Program-made: the position numbers and the translations under genes
Shown here: piece by piece, positions 1-8,124 of the stretch
Numbering within the stretch: position 1 is the first letter of the stretch
How the letters are laid out: every line of letters begins with the position of its first letter
The notes under the pieces: generated by a model
Told to the model about the DNA's origin: nothing
Databases searched by the model: none
Seen by the model: the letters and a program-made list of their open reading frames with translations, nothing else
Origin: JBFWIW01 sp050253535
GTDB taxonomy: Bacteria; Bacillota; Clostridia; Oscillospirales; Oscillospiraceae
Assembly (NCBI GenBank): GCA_050253535.1
Contig: JBFWIW010000018.1
Location: forward strand, 1 to 41,123
Reading direction: 5' to 3'
DNA length: 41,123 bases

Positions 1-181
1 AATCCGGCCATGTTCTACAAAACGCATTATGAATGCAAACCGTCCCCCGGCCTTCTCCTGCGCTTCCAGTATACCACGCGCCTTGGGTTCATTCCTCGTG
101 TGTGTCAGCGCCCTGTCATGGGGGTTCATCTCTGTTGACAAGAAACACCTCCGATGCTATTCCGGCATCGGGGGTGTTCTT

Positions 182-508
182 ATGCCGAGAGGTGCGCGCC
201 AGAAAAGCAGGAGCGTCGTATATCACGTTATGCTGCGGGGCATTAACCGACAGCCAATCTTTCTGGACGATGAGGACTGCAAAAAGTATCTTCAATGTCT
301 GGGAGAATGCCTATTGCCTGATAGGAGATCACATACATCTTTTGATAAAAGAGGAAAAAGAGCCGTTGGAACTGATATTTCAACCATATCACCCGAAAAG
401 CAGGGCGCGCATATCAGGAGTTTGCATGAAAAGGGATGCTCCATACGCCAACTTTCCCGGCTTACCGGCATTAATAAAGCGCATATAGAAAAAATGCTGA
501 GTCAATAG
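182..508 (+). pseudogene. Decayed REP-associated tyrosine (Y1/IS200-like) transposase
   Basis: The reading frame from the ATG at 182 begins with MPRGARQKSRSVVYHVMLRG, the typical N-terminus of Transposase_17 (RAYT-type Y1) proteins. Near 300 the frame shifts: the next frame carries AYCLIGDHIHLLIKEEKEP, the family's His-x-His metal-binding block. The original frame then returns with a C-terminal helix-turn-helix-like tail (SIRQLSRLTGINKAHIEK). Intact relatives are about 200-300 residues; here roughly half of the middle is missing, including the region expected to hold the catalytic Tyr. I infer an inactive remnant with a frameshift and internal deletions. REP-like palindromes nearby (547-562, 1339-1393) fit the known partnership of these transposases with REP sequences. 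Confidence 0.8.
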
Positions 509-570
509 AATAGGTTGCAGACGCCTGAACCATCTCCTTGTCCGCGCCGTCCCCTTGTCCGCGCGGGGCG

Positions 571-977
571 ATTTACGCATACGCCTACAACGCCGAGGGA
601 CTGAGGACAAGCAAGACAACAACGGACAACACGATCAATTACCTGTACGAAAACGGCTATATCCTCATCGAGACGGATGGGGACGGGATTGTCACAGCGA
701 AAAACACCTGGGGTATCGGAAATCGCCTCGCACAGCTAGGACGCAACTTACGGCTACCGCTTTAACGGCCGCGGTGATATAATAGCACTGACGGACGCCT
801 CCGGCAGCCCTCCCATATGATGCTACCGGTATTGAACGTAACGATATACGTATTCGAAAAAATGGAGATAATTCTACGACTTACAACGCAGATTACTTTC
901 TGGATAAAGAATCAAGAGAATTTAGGTTTAAAAGTTATATAGGGCCATTAGTGGAAATGTTAATTGGGACAATATGA
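571..977 (+). pseudogene. RHS/YD-repeat protein fragment, frameshifted
   Basis: Three pieces of an RHS-type protein lie in successive frames. 571-723 reads YAYNAEGLRTSKTTTDNTIN and onward, a YD-repeat core. 746-811 reads TYGYRFNGRGDIIALTDASG, a hallmark RHS-core segment. 816-977 begins with YDATGIERND and contains YFLDKES, resembling the end of the RHS core plus a short variable tip. The frame changes and the lack of a start mark it as a remnant. Its last stop (TGA 975-977) overlaps the ATG of the following small membrane protein in an ATGA arrangement, as often seen between a toxin tip and its immunity gene. Calling it a toxin tip is inference; too little is left to identify an activity. Confidence 0.7.
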
Positions 978-1243
978 AAAGAAATGATTTTATACTTTCA
1001 GCTTTAGCAGTAATATTTTTTGTAATGGCTTTATTTACAAAACAATATATAATAAGAGGTATTGGATTAACACTTCTTTCTGTTTGCTATTGGTTATTTG
1101 TATATAACGACCCTAATGGTAGAATAATTTCTGTTAGCCAATTAGGGGGCTTTTGGTTCAATTGTAGTAAAAAAACAATTGCAATAATTTCCTCGGTAGG
1201 CGCAGTTATATACTGGATAATGATACTAATAGGTTTTAGATGA
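974..1243 (+). CDS. Small membrane protein, possible orphan immunity protein
   Basis: An 89-residue protein with three hydrophobic stretches: about residues 7-21, 27-44 and 68-87. It has a positively charged N-terminus (MKRND) and no cysteine-rich or catalytic motif. The coding DNA is markedly more AT-rich than the RHS fragments on either side. The ATG sits inside an ATGA overlap with the end of the upstream RHS remnant, so translational coupling is likely; no good Shine-Dalgarno sequence is visible. Position and overlap suggest an immunity gene for a lost polymorphic toxin, but the family is not recognised and this is inference. It could also be an unrelated membrane protein. Confidence 0.55.
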   Translation: MKRNDFILSALAVIFFVMALFTKQYIIRGIGLTLLSVCYWLFVYNDPNGRIISVSQLGGFWFNCSKKTIAIISSVGAVIYWIMILIGFR

Positions 1244-1338
1244 ATCTCGAAAACACGATGTGTGACGTGGGGACGGTATTTTTATCATACGATGACGTGT
1301 TGACACATGGACATATGGACACACGGGCAAGGACACAC

Positions 1339-1393
1339 GGGGACGGTTAACGTGAACCACCACTCCTGCAATGGGTTCACGTTAACCGTCCCC
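1339..1393. repeat. REP-like palindrome
   Basis: A perfect 20-bp inverted repeat: left arm 1339-1358, right arm 1374-1393, loop 15 nt. Each arm contains the GGGGACGG / CCGTCCCC core. Partial copies of this core occur at 547-562 (CCGTCCCCTTGTCCG), 1266-1275 (GGGGACGG) and 1512-1522 (GCGGACGGTTC). Such palindromes are known partners of Y1-type REP-associated transposases, and a decayed one lies at 182-508. Confidence 0.7.
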
Positions 1394-1405
1394 TTGTCCG
1401 TCTCT

Positions 1406-1504
1406 ACGTATCAGTCCGGCGAGATGGCCGAGAGCTTCGCATATGAGTACGACCTGCGCGGGTACCAGACAAAGAAGGTCGAGAACGGCGTGGCCACGCA
1501 GTAA
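1406..1504 (+). pseudogene. RHS/YD-repeat fragment
   Basis: This stretch encodes TYQSGEMAESFAYEYDLRGY followed by QTKKVENGVATQ and a stop. The FAYEYDLRGYQTKKV part matches the YD/RHS repeat pattern. It is bordered on the left by the REP-like palindrome and on the right by another partial REP core, so a formerly continuous RHS gene seems to have been broken up by REP-type sequences. No start codon or ribosome binding site belongs to it. Confidence 0.6.
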
Positions 1505-1619
1505 ATCGTGACGTGCGGACGGTTCTATTGACATACAAGCGTGATTGTACTATGCTCGCCTTGAGGCGATGTGTAAATGGCACGGCCGGCAAGAACAAAC
1601 GGTAATCGTGAGCAACAAA

Positions 1620-1651
1620 GAAAGCCTGTAGTTATTGCAACTACAGGCTTT
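1620..1651 (-). terminator. Terminator of tRNA-Gln
   Basis: A 12-bp stem (AAAGCCTGTAGT with ACTACAGGCTTT) starts 6 nt beyond the CCA end of the tRNA on the minus strand and is followed by a T-rich stretch (TTTCTTTG). Confidence 0.75.
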
Positions 1652-1656
1652 CCCTA

Positions 1657-1730
1657 TGGCAGCGGGAGAAGGATTTGAACCCTCACAAACAGAGTCAGAG
1701 TCTGTCGTGCTACCATTACACAATCCCGCT
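1657..1730 (-). tRNA. tRNA-Gln (anticodon CTG)
   Basis: On the minus strand the sequence folds as a full cloverleaf. The acceptor stem is AGCGGGA/TCCCGCT with discriminator G and encoded CCA. The D arm is GTGT/GCAC, the anticodon stem ACAGA/TCTGT, and the T arm GAGGG/CCTTC around TTCAAAT. The seven-base anticodon loop CTCTGAC puts CTG at positions 34-36, reading the glutamine codon CAG; G73 agrees with glutamine identity. It has its own near-perfect promoter upstream and a hairpin terminator downstream, so it is a single-gene unit. Confidence 0.93.
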
Positions 1731-1743
1731 AAACGCAAAGATG

Positions 1744-1772
1744 ATTATAAGTGGATTTTGCTTTTTTGTCAA
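1744..1772 (-). promoter_or_regulatory. Consensus promoter of tRNA-Gln
   Basis: Minus-strand TTGACA (1767-1772) and TATAAT (1744-1749) are separated by exactly 17 bp, both perfect sigma-A hexamers. The tRNA 5' end lies 13 bp beyond the -10. Confidence 0.85.
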
Positions 1773-1914
1773 GGCTTTTTTCCCGAGGGGATGTGACATT
1801 GACGTGAAAGTCTATATTCGCCATCTTTTTCGGCTGCCTCTGGCGGAGGCGGGAAAAGGGTATAAAACCTGATATAATAGCTGTATTAGTCTATTATGTC
1901 CTTTTGATTATAGA

Positions 1915-1949
1915 GAAATACGGGCGGGCGGATGCCGGCCCGTATTTCT
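1915..1949 (-). terminator. Terminator of pckA
   Basis: Inverted repeat GAAATACGGGC ... GCCCGTATTTC directly downstream of the pckA stop on the minus strand, with a GC-rich loop and a TTTCTCT tail. Confidence 0.7.
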
Positions 1950-1959
1950 CACATTTAAT

Positions 1960-3726
1960 TTATTTAAGATTGGATTCAAGCGTATCCAGCTCGGCTGTGA
2001 GCGCCTTGGGAAGCCTGTCGCCGAACTTCTTGTAAAACTCGCGGATTCCCTCGGCCTCGCGCTTCCAGGCATCCTTGTCGATGGCGAGAAGGGATTTGAT
2101 ATCCGCCTGTGTCATATCAAGGCCTTCGAGGTTGATATCGGAGGCCTTCGGCACGCTGCCGATGGGCGTCTCGACGGCATCGACCTCGTCAAAGCATCTC
2201 GACACTACCCACTCGAGGACGCGCATGTTGTCGCCGAAGCCGGGCCACATGAAGTTGCCCTCGGCATCGAGGCGGAACCAGTTGACGTTGAATATCTTCG
2301 GGGGATTCTTTACGAGCTTTCCCATATCGAGCCAATGCTGCCAATAGTCGGCCATGTGATAGCCGCAGAAGGGAAGCATCGCCATCGGGTCGCGGCGGAC
2401 ATTGCCGACAGCGCCGGTCGCGGCCGCCGTTGTTTCGGACGCCATGATGGAGCCGACGAACACGCCGTGAGCCCAGTCTCTGGACTGGTATACGAGCGGA
2501 ACGGTGGAGGCCCTTCTGCCGCCGAAGACGATTGCAGAGATCGGAACGCCCTTCGGGTTTTCAAACTCGGGGGAGAGGCAGGGGCAGTTTTTCGCCGGAG
2601 CCGTGAAGCGGGAGTTGGGGTGAGCGCCCTTGGAGCCGTCCGAGGGATCCCACGGCTCACCCTTCCAGTTGAGAGCGTTTTTCGGCGGGTTCTTGTCAAG
2701 ACCCTCCCACCAGACGTTCCCGTCGTCGGTGAGAACCACGTTTGTGAATATGGAGTTCTTCTCGGTGGACTTCAGCGCGTTGGGGTTGGACTTTATATTT
2801 GTGCCGGGGGCGACGCCGAAGAAGCCGTACTCAGGGTTCATGGCCCAGAGCCTGCCGTCTTCTCCGATGCGAAGCCAGGCGATATCGTCGCCAACACACC
2901 AGACCTTATAACCCTTTTTACGGTAGATCTCGGGCGGGACGAGCATCGCCATATTGGTCTTGCCGCAGGCGGACGGGAAAGCGGCCGCAATATATCTGGT
3001 CTCGCCCTTTGGGTTCTCGATGCCGACGATGAGCATATGTTCGGCCATCCAGTTCTCGTGGCGTCCGAGATTCGAGGCGATACGCAGGGCGAAGCACTTT
3101 TTGCCCAGAAGCACGTTGCCGCCGTAGCCGGAGTTGACCGACATGATCGTGTTATCCTCCGGGAAGTGGACAATATATCTCTTTTCCGCGTCGAGGGAGG
3201 CCTTTGCGTGCAGGCCGCGGACAAATTCGCCGTCGTCGCCTATGGCGTCCAGAACGGCGGTGCCGACGCGGGTCATGATGTTCATTGAGAGGACAACATA
3301 GATGGAGTCGGTGAGTTCGATGCCGTATTTGGCAAAGGGTGAACCGATGACGCCCATCGAATAGGGGATAACATACATCGTACGCCCGGCCATGGAGCCC
3401 TTGAATATCTCAAATAGCTTCGCGTACATCTCTTGAGGGTCCATCCAGTTGTTGGTTGGGCCGGCGTCCTCTTTGTTTTTGCAGCAGATAAAAGTCCTGC
3501 CCTCAACTCTCGCGACATCGTTGAGTGCGCTGCGGTGATAATAGCTGCCCGGATTTGTCTCTTCGTTCAGCTTTATCATCTCGCTGGTGGACATGCCCTC
3601 TTTGCGGATTTCCTCCAGCTGTTGTTCGGAGCCGTCAATCCATACGACCTTTTCGGGTGTGGTGAGAGCGGACATCTCTGCAATCCATTTTAACATCGTT
3701 TGGTTATTTGTATAATTCATGGCCAC
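1960..3726 (-). CDS. pckA: Phosphoenolpyruvate carboxykinase (GTP)
   Basis: A 588-residue protein, the usual size for GTP-dependent PEPCK. It interconverts oxaloacetate + GTP and PEP + CO2 + GDP in the cytoplasm, linking C4 acids to gluconeogenesis or anaplerosis. The diagnostic kinase-1a loop FPSACGKTNMAM is at about residues 254-265, with other GTP-class blocks around it (VIPYSMGVIGSP, WVGDDIAW-like region, NWFRLDAEG). It is not the ATP-type enzyme, whose P-loop differs. The chosen start is GTG at 3726, six bases after AAAGGA; an ATG two codons in (3720) is an alternative with a longer spacing. It is a single-gene unit with its own terminator. Confidence 0.95.
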   Translation of the reverse strand: MAMNYTNNQTMLKWIAEMSALTTPEKVVWIDGSEQQLEEIRKEGMSTSEMIKLNEETNPGSYYHRSALNDVARVEGRTFICCKNKEDAGPTNNWMDPQEMYAKLFEIFKGSMAGRTMYVIPYSMGVIGSPFAKYGIELTDSIYVVLSMNIMTRVGTAVLDAIGDDGEFVRGLHAKASLDAEKRYIVHFPEDNTIMSVNSGYGGNVLLGKKCFALRIASNLGRHENWMAEHMLIVGIENPKGETRYIAAAFPSACGKTNMAMLVPPEIYRKKGYKVWCVGDDIAWLRIGEDGRLWAMNPEYGFFGVAPGTNIKSNPNALKSTEKNSIFTNVVLTDDGNVWWEGLDKNPPKNALNWKGEPWDPSDGSKGAHPNSRFTAPAKNCPCLSPEFENPKGVPISAIVFGGRRASTVPLVYQSRDWAHGVFVGSIMASETTAAATGAVGNVRRDPMAMLPFCGYHMADYWQHWLDMGKLVKNPPKIFNVNWFRLDAEGNFMWPGFGDNMRVLEWVVSRCFDEVDAVETPIGSVPKASDINLEGLDMTQADIKSLLAIDKDAWKREAEGIREFYKKFGDRLPKALTAELDTLESNLK

Positions 3727-3730
3727 ACAT

Positions 3731-4250
3731 AATCCTTTACTATATATTTTGAGCTACAAATGCCGTATGGTATGAAATTTTAAAGGATTTAAGGTTGTTT
3801 TGCAATAGTTTGGAGAAGAAAAAAGTATTTTGCATAAAATTATATAGACATAGACACAAAAGGCTGCGATATTAAAGGTTTGTAAGGCAAAATAGACAAA
3901 GGTTTTGCAGGAGAAAAAATGAAAACTTGCAAAATCTTTAATGCACTACAATAAATGCAACAAAACTTGAAAACAAAAAATGCCTTATATTTAGAATTAG
4001 CACGACTTGCGGGAGAAAAATTGTATGAAACAAAACAGTCCATACAGGTGAACCCTGCTAAAAGTGCAAGTTTGCCAGTCATAATTATGCAATGAGAGGG
4101 AATTTTGAGGCAGCACACACTTGAGTGACGATATCACAGACAGTTCAGAATTTAAAAGTTATACTGAGGAAAAATTTACTAATGACAGATAATTTTTGAT
4201 TAGTAGGGTCGTTATACGGGCGGATACCAGCGGATATTATATGTGTAAAA
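3731..4250. other. AT-rich intergenic region without a convincing gene
   Basis: About 520 bp between the divergently transcribed pckA and the thioredoxin-like gene. The sequence is clearly more AT-rich than its surroundings. Plus-strand 3982-4095 can be read as a stop-free stretch (NALYLELARLAGEKLYETKQ and onward, ending in a TGA at 4093-4095) with a protein-like composition but no start codon, so it may be a gene remnant. Two purine-rich GGAGAAAAA motifs precede short reading frames at 3919 and 4023, neither longer than about 20 codons. I see no riboswitch fold or repeat. Confidence 0.4.
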
Positions 4251-4269
4251 GTAAAGGAGCATTCAAAAC

Positions 4270-4869
4270 ATGAAAAAATATTTAAATGCAAAAACCCTGT
4301 CTCTTACTGTTTTAATTCTAATCGCGATTGCAGTTTCAGTCTGGAGCTTCTCCGGAGACAACTCAGCGGCGGACGACAAGGCTGCGGATACGGGTACCGA
4401 TACTGAAAGCGGCACGGCGGGAGAAGGGTCCGCAGAGACGGCGGCAGCCGGATATAAAATAGGCAATATAATGCCGGACTTCACCGTAAATACGGTTGAC
4501 GGAGATGTTTTTACGCTCTCGGAGCATTCGGACAAGGTTGTCTTTATAAACCTTTTTGCCACATGGTGCTCGCCGTGCATGAATGAAATGCCGGACATAC
4601 AGGAACTGTATGAGAAATATAAGGACGACGTCTATTTTATTGCTATTGATGTCGGCGATGCGAAAAATACGGCTATTGACTTTGCCGGCAGCAGCGGGTA
4701 CACTTTTCCTATGGCTTATTCTGAAGACGGCGCTATGGGCGACTACACAGTCAGATCTATTCCTCAGAGTTTTATTTTAAGCGACAGCGGAGTCATTGCG
4801 TTTTATGCGGCCCAGATGTCGGATTATGAAACCTTCAGCGATGCAATCGAAAATCTGTTGGCCGATTAG
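4270..4869 (+). CDS. TlpA/ResA-like extracytoplasmic thioredoxin
   Basis: A 199-residue protein. Residues 1-30 form a signal anchor (KK, then a hydrophobic stretch). Residues 31-60 are an acidic, Ala/Gly/Thr-rich linker, and from about 65 there is a thioredoxin fold of the AhpC/TSA-Redoxin class. The active site is WCSPC within FATWCSPCMNE, and the cis-proline loop is SIPQSFIL. Proteins of this type reduce or transfer disulfides outside the membrane. AAAGGAG ends ten bases before the ATG. It starts a run of redox genes (CXXC mini-protein, Fe-S membrane protein, DUF6132 protein) and probably receives electrons through them, which is inference. Confidence 0.88.
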   Translation: MKKYLNAKTLSLTVLILIAIAVSVWSFSGDNSAADDKAADTGTDTESGTAGEGSAETAAAGYKIGNIMPDFTVNTVDGDVFTLSEHSDKVVFINLFATWCSPCMNEMPDIQELYEKYKDDVYFIAIDVGDAKNTAIDFAGSSGYTFPMAYSEDGAMGDYTVRSIPQSFILSDSGVIAFYAAQMSDYETFSDAIENLLAD

Positions 4870-4884
4870 GGAAGCGAGGCAGGT

Positions 4885-5022
4885 GTGAAGAGAAAGACCG
4901 TTCAGACGGGGCTTATTGCAGTCGGAGCGATTATGATTGTTTGCGGGATCGTGCTCGGGGAAGCGGGTACGGTGTTCCATAAGGCAATACTGATTTGTCT
5001 GGAGTGTATAGGCATTGGGTAA
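4885..5022 (+). CDS. CD1871A-type CXXC mini-protein
   Basis: A 45-residue protein starting with GTG at 4885: one membrane segment (about residues 9-26), then a short C-terminal tail ending in ICLECIGIG with the CXXC pair. This C-terminal pattern is that of the clostridial CD1871A-type CXXC family. Its stop codon overlaps the TTG start of the next gene by eight bases, and it begins 15 bp after the thioredoxin-like gene, so all three are presumably one operon. I infer a membrane-tethered dithiol that passes electrons between the Fe-S protein and the thioredoxin. Too short for most gene callers. Confidence 0.75.
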   Translation: MKRKTVQTGLIAVGAIMIVCGIVLGEAGTVFHKAILICLECIGIG

Positions 5023-5878
5023 GAGAAAATTTGTCCAGTTATTTTCCGCAATAGTCTATAACGCAAACATAAAGGGCTTTTTCAGCGGAAACATTTACAG
5101 GGGAAAACTGAAGACCGTATGCGTGCCGGGGCTGAACTGCTATTCGTGTCCCGGCGCCGTCGGCTCCTGCCCCATCGGCTCGCTTCAGGCGGTTCTGGGC
5201 AGCGCGCATAAGGTCAGCCTGTATGTCGCCGGCTTTCTTATCGCTGTCGGGGCGCTGTTCGGCAGATTCATCTGCGGATGGGTCTGCCCCTTCGGGCTTA
5301 TACAGGAGCTTCTTCACAAAATACCTGGACGCAAAATAAGGGCAAAGCGGATTTTCGGCATTCTGAAATACCTGAAATATGTGGTTTTGGCGGTGTTCGT
5401 GATCGCGCTTCCGATGATACTGCTTTGGGTAAACGGCGTGAGCGCCCCCACCTTCTGCAAGTACATCTGTCCGGCCGGAACGCTGGAGGCGGGCATACCG
5501 CTGGTACTCTTGAACAGTGACCTGCAGTCCGCTCTGGGGTGGCTTTTTGACTGGAAGGTTTTACTCCTTGCGGCAACCGTTATTTTGTCGGTCTTCATTT
5601 ACCGCCCGTTCTGCCGCTTCATCTGCCCTCTGGGCGCCATATACGCCCTTTTCAACAGGATCTCGGTTTTCGGCATCAACCTGGAAAAGGACAAGTGTAC
5701 GGGTTGCCTTGCCTGCGCCAGGGCCTGCAGGCTCGATATAAAACCTTTTGAGACCCCGAATGCCGCTGAGTGCATCAGGTGCGGGGACTGCGTCAGAGCC
5801 TGCCCGGAAAACGCCCTGCGGTACAGATATCCATATATGGGCGGAGCCGAGGAGAACCGACCGAAGGCGCAGGAATAA
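5015..5878 (+). CDS. NapH/NosR-like 4Fe-4S membrane protein
   Basis: A 287-residue polytopic membrane protein. The N-terminal VPGLNCYSCPGAVGSCPIGS is cysteine rich. Hydrophobic segments lie at about 67-88, 117-139 and 178-196, with three CP motifs at the membrane boundaries (WVCPFG, YICPAG, FICPLG), the hallmark of the NapH/NosR/CcoG-like group. The C-terminal domain is a bacterial ferredoxin with two four-cysteine motifs (CTGCLACARAC and CIRCGDCVRACP). It probably moves electrons across or along the membrane to the neighbouring thiol proteins. The start is TTG at 5015, nine bases after GGAG and overlapping the mini-protein gene; a later start would cut the conserved N-terminus. Confidence 0.85.
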   Translation: MGKRKFVQLFSAIVYNANIKGFFSGNIYRGKLKTVCVPGLNCYSCPGAVGSCPIGSLQAVLGSAHKVSLYVAGFLIAVGALFGRFICGWVCPFGLIQELLHKIPGRKIRAKRIFGILKYLKYVVLAVFVIALPMILLWVNGVSAPTFCKYICPAGTLEAGIPLVLLNSDLQSALGWLFDWKVLLLAATVILSVFIYRPFCRFICPLGAIYALFNRISVFGINLEKDKCTGCLACARACRLDIKPFETPNAAECIRCGDCVRACPENALRYRYPYMGGAEENRPKAQE

Positions 5879-5974
5879 GCCGCTTCTATGTGACGTAATC
5901 ACAGTGTTCCCGCCATATTCTGTTAGAATGATGACAGTTATAAAGTCTGACTTGAGAAAAGGGAGGAGAACACA

Positions 5975-6142
5975 GTGGCTATTAAAGTTATAGTGGGGAT
6001 TATTATTGGAGGCGCGCTGGGCTTCGGATATTATAAGCTGGTGGGCTGCCCGAACGGCAGCTGCCCAATCACATCGAACCCCTATATCTCCACATTATAC
6101 GGCGCTGTTTTAGGCCTGCTTATCACGTTATCGTTTTCTTGA
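5975..6142 (+). CDS. DUF6132-type small membrane protein
   Basis: A 55-residue protein from GTG 5975 with a strong GGGAGGAG six to seven bases upstream. Two hydrophobic segments flank a central GCPNGSCPITSNP motif, which is characteristic of DUF6132 proteins; the two cysteines may be redox active or bind metal. It follows the Fe-S membrane protein by 96 bp and shares its strand, ending at a strong terminator, so it probably belongs to the same redox operon. Function of the family is not established. Confidence 0.75.
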   Translation: MAIKVIVGIIIGGALGFGYYKLVGCPNGSCPITSNPYISTLYGAVLGLLITLSFS

Positions 6143-6151
6143 AATAATTAA

Positions 6152-6195
6152 TACAAATACGCGGCCGTCTGGATTCAGACGGCCGCGTATTTGTA
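6152..6195. terminator. Strong bidirectional terminator
   Basis: A perfect 20-bp stem (6152-6171 with 6176-6195) and a GATT loop between the convergent DUF6132 gene and the sensor kinase gene. The arms begin and end with A/T-rich sequence, so it can serve both strands. Confidence 0.8.
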
Positions 6196-6213
6196 CGGAC
6201 AGAAAATATCGGA

Positions 6214-8124
6214 TCAGCGAATGCGGTTAAATCTGATAATAACCTTGAACAGATCGCCGTCGACCGAGAGGCTGAAGCTGCCCTTTTGCAGCTCGGTGAG
6301 GCTTTTGGCAATTGAGAGGCCCAGTCCGCTCCCCTCGGTCATTCGGGAGCTGTCCCCGCGGACAAACCGCTCCACAAGCTCATCGGAAGTGGTGCTAAGC
6401 GGATACCTGGAGATGTTTTTCAGGGTGACCGTCACGCCGCCTTCCGAACCCGCGACGTCGAAATACACTCTGGTTTTCGGCAGCGAGTACTTGCAGATGT
6501 TATTGAGCAGATTGTCGAACACCCGCCACATGAGTTTCCCGTCCGCGAGAATGACGGCCTCCTGCGGGGTTTTAATGACCGCCTCAAGCTCGCTTTCCGC
6601 AAAGCGATCCGAGTACTCGCCGACCGACTGGTTAAGGAGCTCTGTGATATCCGTGCGCTCGGGAGAGACCGATATATTTCCGGTCGCAGCCTTTGAAGCT
6701 TCCACCAGATCCTCGGTGAGTTTTTTCAGCCTTGCCGACTGCCTGTCGAGGACCTCGATATACGCCCTGGCGTTTTTGTTTTCAAGATTCTCTTTCTTTA
6801 AGAGATCGACATAACTTACAATGGAAGTCAGCGGCGTTTTGATGTCGTGCGAGACGTTGGTGATGAGCTCCGTTTTCAGGCGTTCGCTCTTTAAGCGCTC
6901 GTCGACCGCTTTTGACATTCCAAGGCCGATATTGTTCAGCGCCCCGGCGTGCGCCTTTATGTCCCAGAACATATTCTGCGTATCAATTTTATACGTGTAA
7001 TCTCCGAAGGCAATTTTTTCCGCGCCGCGTTTCAGCTTATTCAGCTGAAGCATTATAAAGCACAGCCCGGAAAGCACGGCCAGATTGAACAGCAGACCAA
7101 ATATGAAAAACAGCCCCTCTGCGCCGGAATCCATGAAAAAGACTAAGGTGACCAGGTTTATGAAGCCAAACACCGCGAACGCCAAAACAGTCTTCCACAG
7201 GAGCGGAAGGTTTGCGGCAAGGCATGCGAGGCCTCTTCCGATGAAGCGCAGGAGCCTGAGCATAAACCGCATAAGCCGGTAAATGACCGTATTCTCCCAC
7301 CACCTGCCCGCCTTGACCCGGACGGCGAAGGTCGTACAGAGCATAAGCGCGGGGAGCGAGGCCAGAGCGGCCAGCGTACAAAGCAGCAAGGCCTCCCAGA
7401 AACCAAAGCTGTAAAAGCAATTTTCACTGACAATATACAGTAAAATAATTTCGACGGCGATTATGCCGGCAGCATACAAATCGAGCGGGAGCCTGTCAAT
7501 CGCTCTCAAAACGATTTCTTCCCTGCCCTTTCTGCGGCCCGCCGATACCATCAGGAAGATGAAGAGCGAAATGGCGAGGACTGCCGAAGCGGCGGCGGCG
7601 GCTATGACGGCGTAGCGCATGGTATACAGGGTGCTGAAGGTGCGGTAAGGCGTATAGTAGTCGTCTGCTGCTGTGATCGGGCTCTTTACCCAGGCGTTTA
7701 CGATGTATTCCTCGTCATATATTTTTTCGGTATCGGAAAATGAGCGTGAAGCCTGCATTCCGTAGTCCTGCTCCACATAATTTGAGAGGACGACATTCCC
7801 TTCTGCATCCGTCACCGTGAAAAAGAAATTCGTGTTCCCCTCTTTAAACTGCTCCTGCAGCTTTTTTAAATTGTATTCTTCCTCCACGGTGAGCTTATCC
7901 TGTTTCGTATAATACAGATAGTCGTAGTAAACAGAGCCTGCGTAGCGGTCCGTCACGCTCCTGCATTGGCTCGTATCGTAAAAGGAAAGGCCGCCCGTGT
8001 TATAAAAGCCGTCGTCGGCAACATAGGCGGTGCACAAGGTCCCGGCGGTTGCCGTGCCGATAAATACGATAAAAAGAAACACCGCTGCAAATTTTGCCGC
8101 CGTACTGCGCTGTAATTTTTCCAT
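6214..8124 (-). CDS. Membrane sensor histidine kinase
   Basis: A 636-residue kinase. An N-terminal membrane segment (about residues 9-31) is followed by an extracytoplasmic region to about 165 and then several further membrane segments up to about 360. A HAMP-like linker precedes the catalytic core. The phosphoacceptor His is near residue 426 (NVSHDIKTPLTS), the N box is FDNLLNNICKYS and the G2 box GSGLGLSIAKSL. It phosphorylates the response regulator whose stop codon overlaps its ATG (TGATG, 8126-8122), an arrangement for coupled translation. A longer frame from 8196 exists but would lie wholly within the regulator gene; GGAG nine bases before 8124 supports the shorter start. The signal is unknown. 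Confidence 0.9.
   Translation of the reverse strand: MEKLQRSTAAKFAAVFLFIVFIGTATAGTLCTAYVADDGFYNTGGLSFYDTSQCRSVTDRYAGSVYYDYLYYTKQDKLTVEEEYNLKKLQEQFKEGNTNFFFTVTDAEGNVVLSNYVEQDYGMQASRSFSDTEKIYDEEYIVNAWVKSPITAADDYYTPYRTFSTLYTMRYAVIAAAAASAVLAISLFIFLMVSAGRRKGREEIVLRAIDRLPLDLYAAGIIAVEIILLYIVSENCFYSFGFWEALLLCTLAALASLPALMLCTTFAVRVKAGRWWENTVIYRLMRFMLRLLRFIGRGLACLAANLPLLWKTVLAFAVFGFINLVTLVFFMDSGAEGLFFIFGLLFNLAVLSGLCFIMLQLNKLKRGAEKIAFGDYTYKIDTQNMFWDIKAHAGALNNIGLGMSKAVDERLKSERLKTELITNVSHDIKTPLTSIVSYVDLLKKENLENKNARAYIEVLDRQSARLKKLTEDLVEASKAATGNISVSPERTDITELLNQSVGEYSDRFAESELEAVIKTPQEAVILADGKLMWRVFDNLLNNICKYSLPKTRVYFDVAGSEGGVTVTLKNISRYPLSTTSDELVERFVRGDSSRMTEGSGLGLSIAKSLTELQKGSFSLSVDGDLFKVIIRFNRIR

Noticed and set aside
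2335..3288. A 317-codon plus-strand frame opposite pckA
   Set aside because: It is the antisense shadow of a well-conserved gene with biased codon use; no ribosome site and no family resemblance.
3840..4118. A 92-codon minus-strand frame in the pckA/thioredoxin gap
   Set aside because: Cys/Phe/Ser-rich composition typical of AT-rich non-coding DNA and no ribosome binding site.
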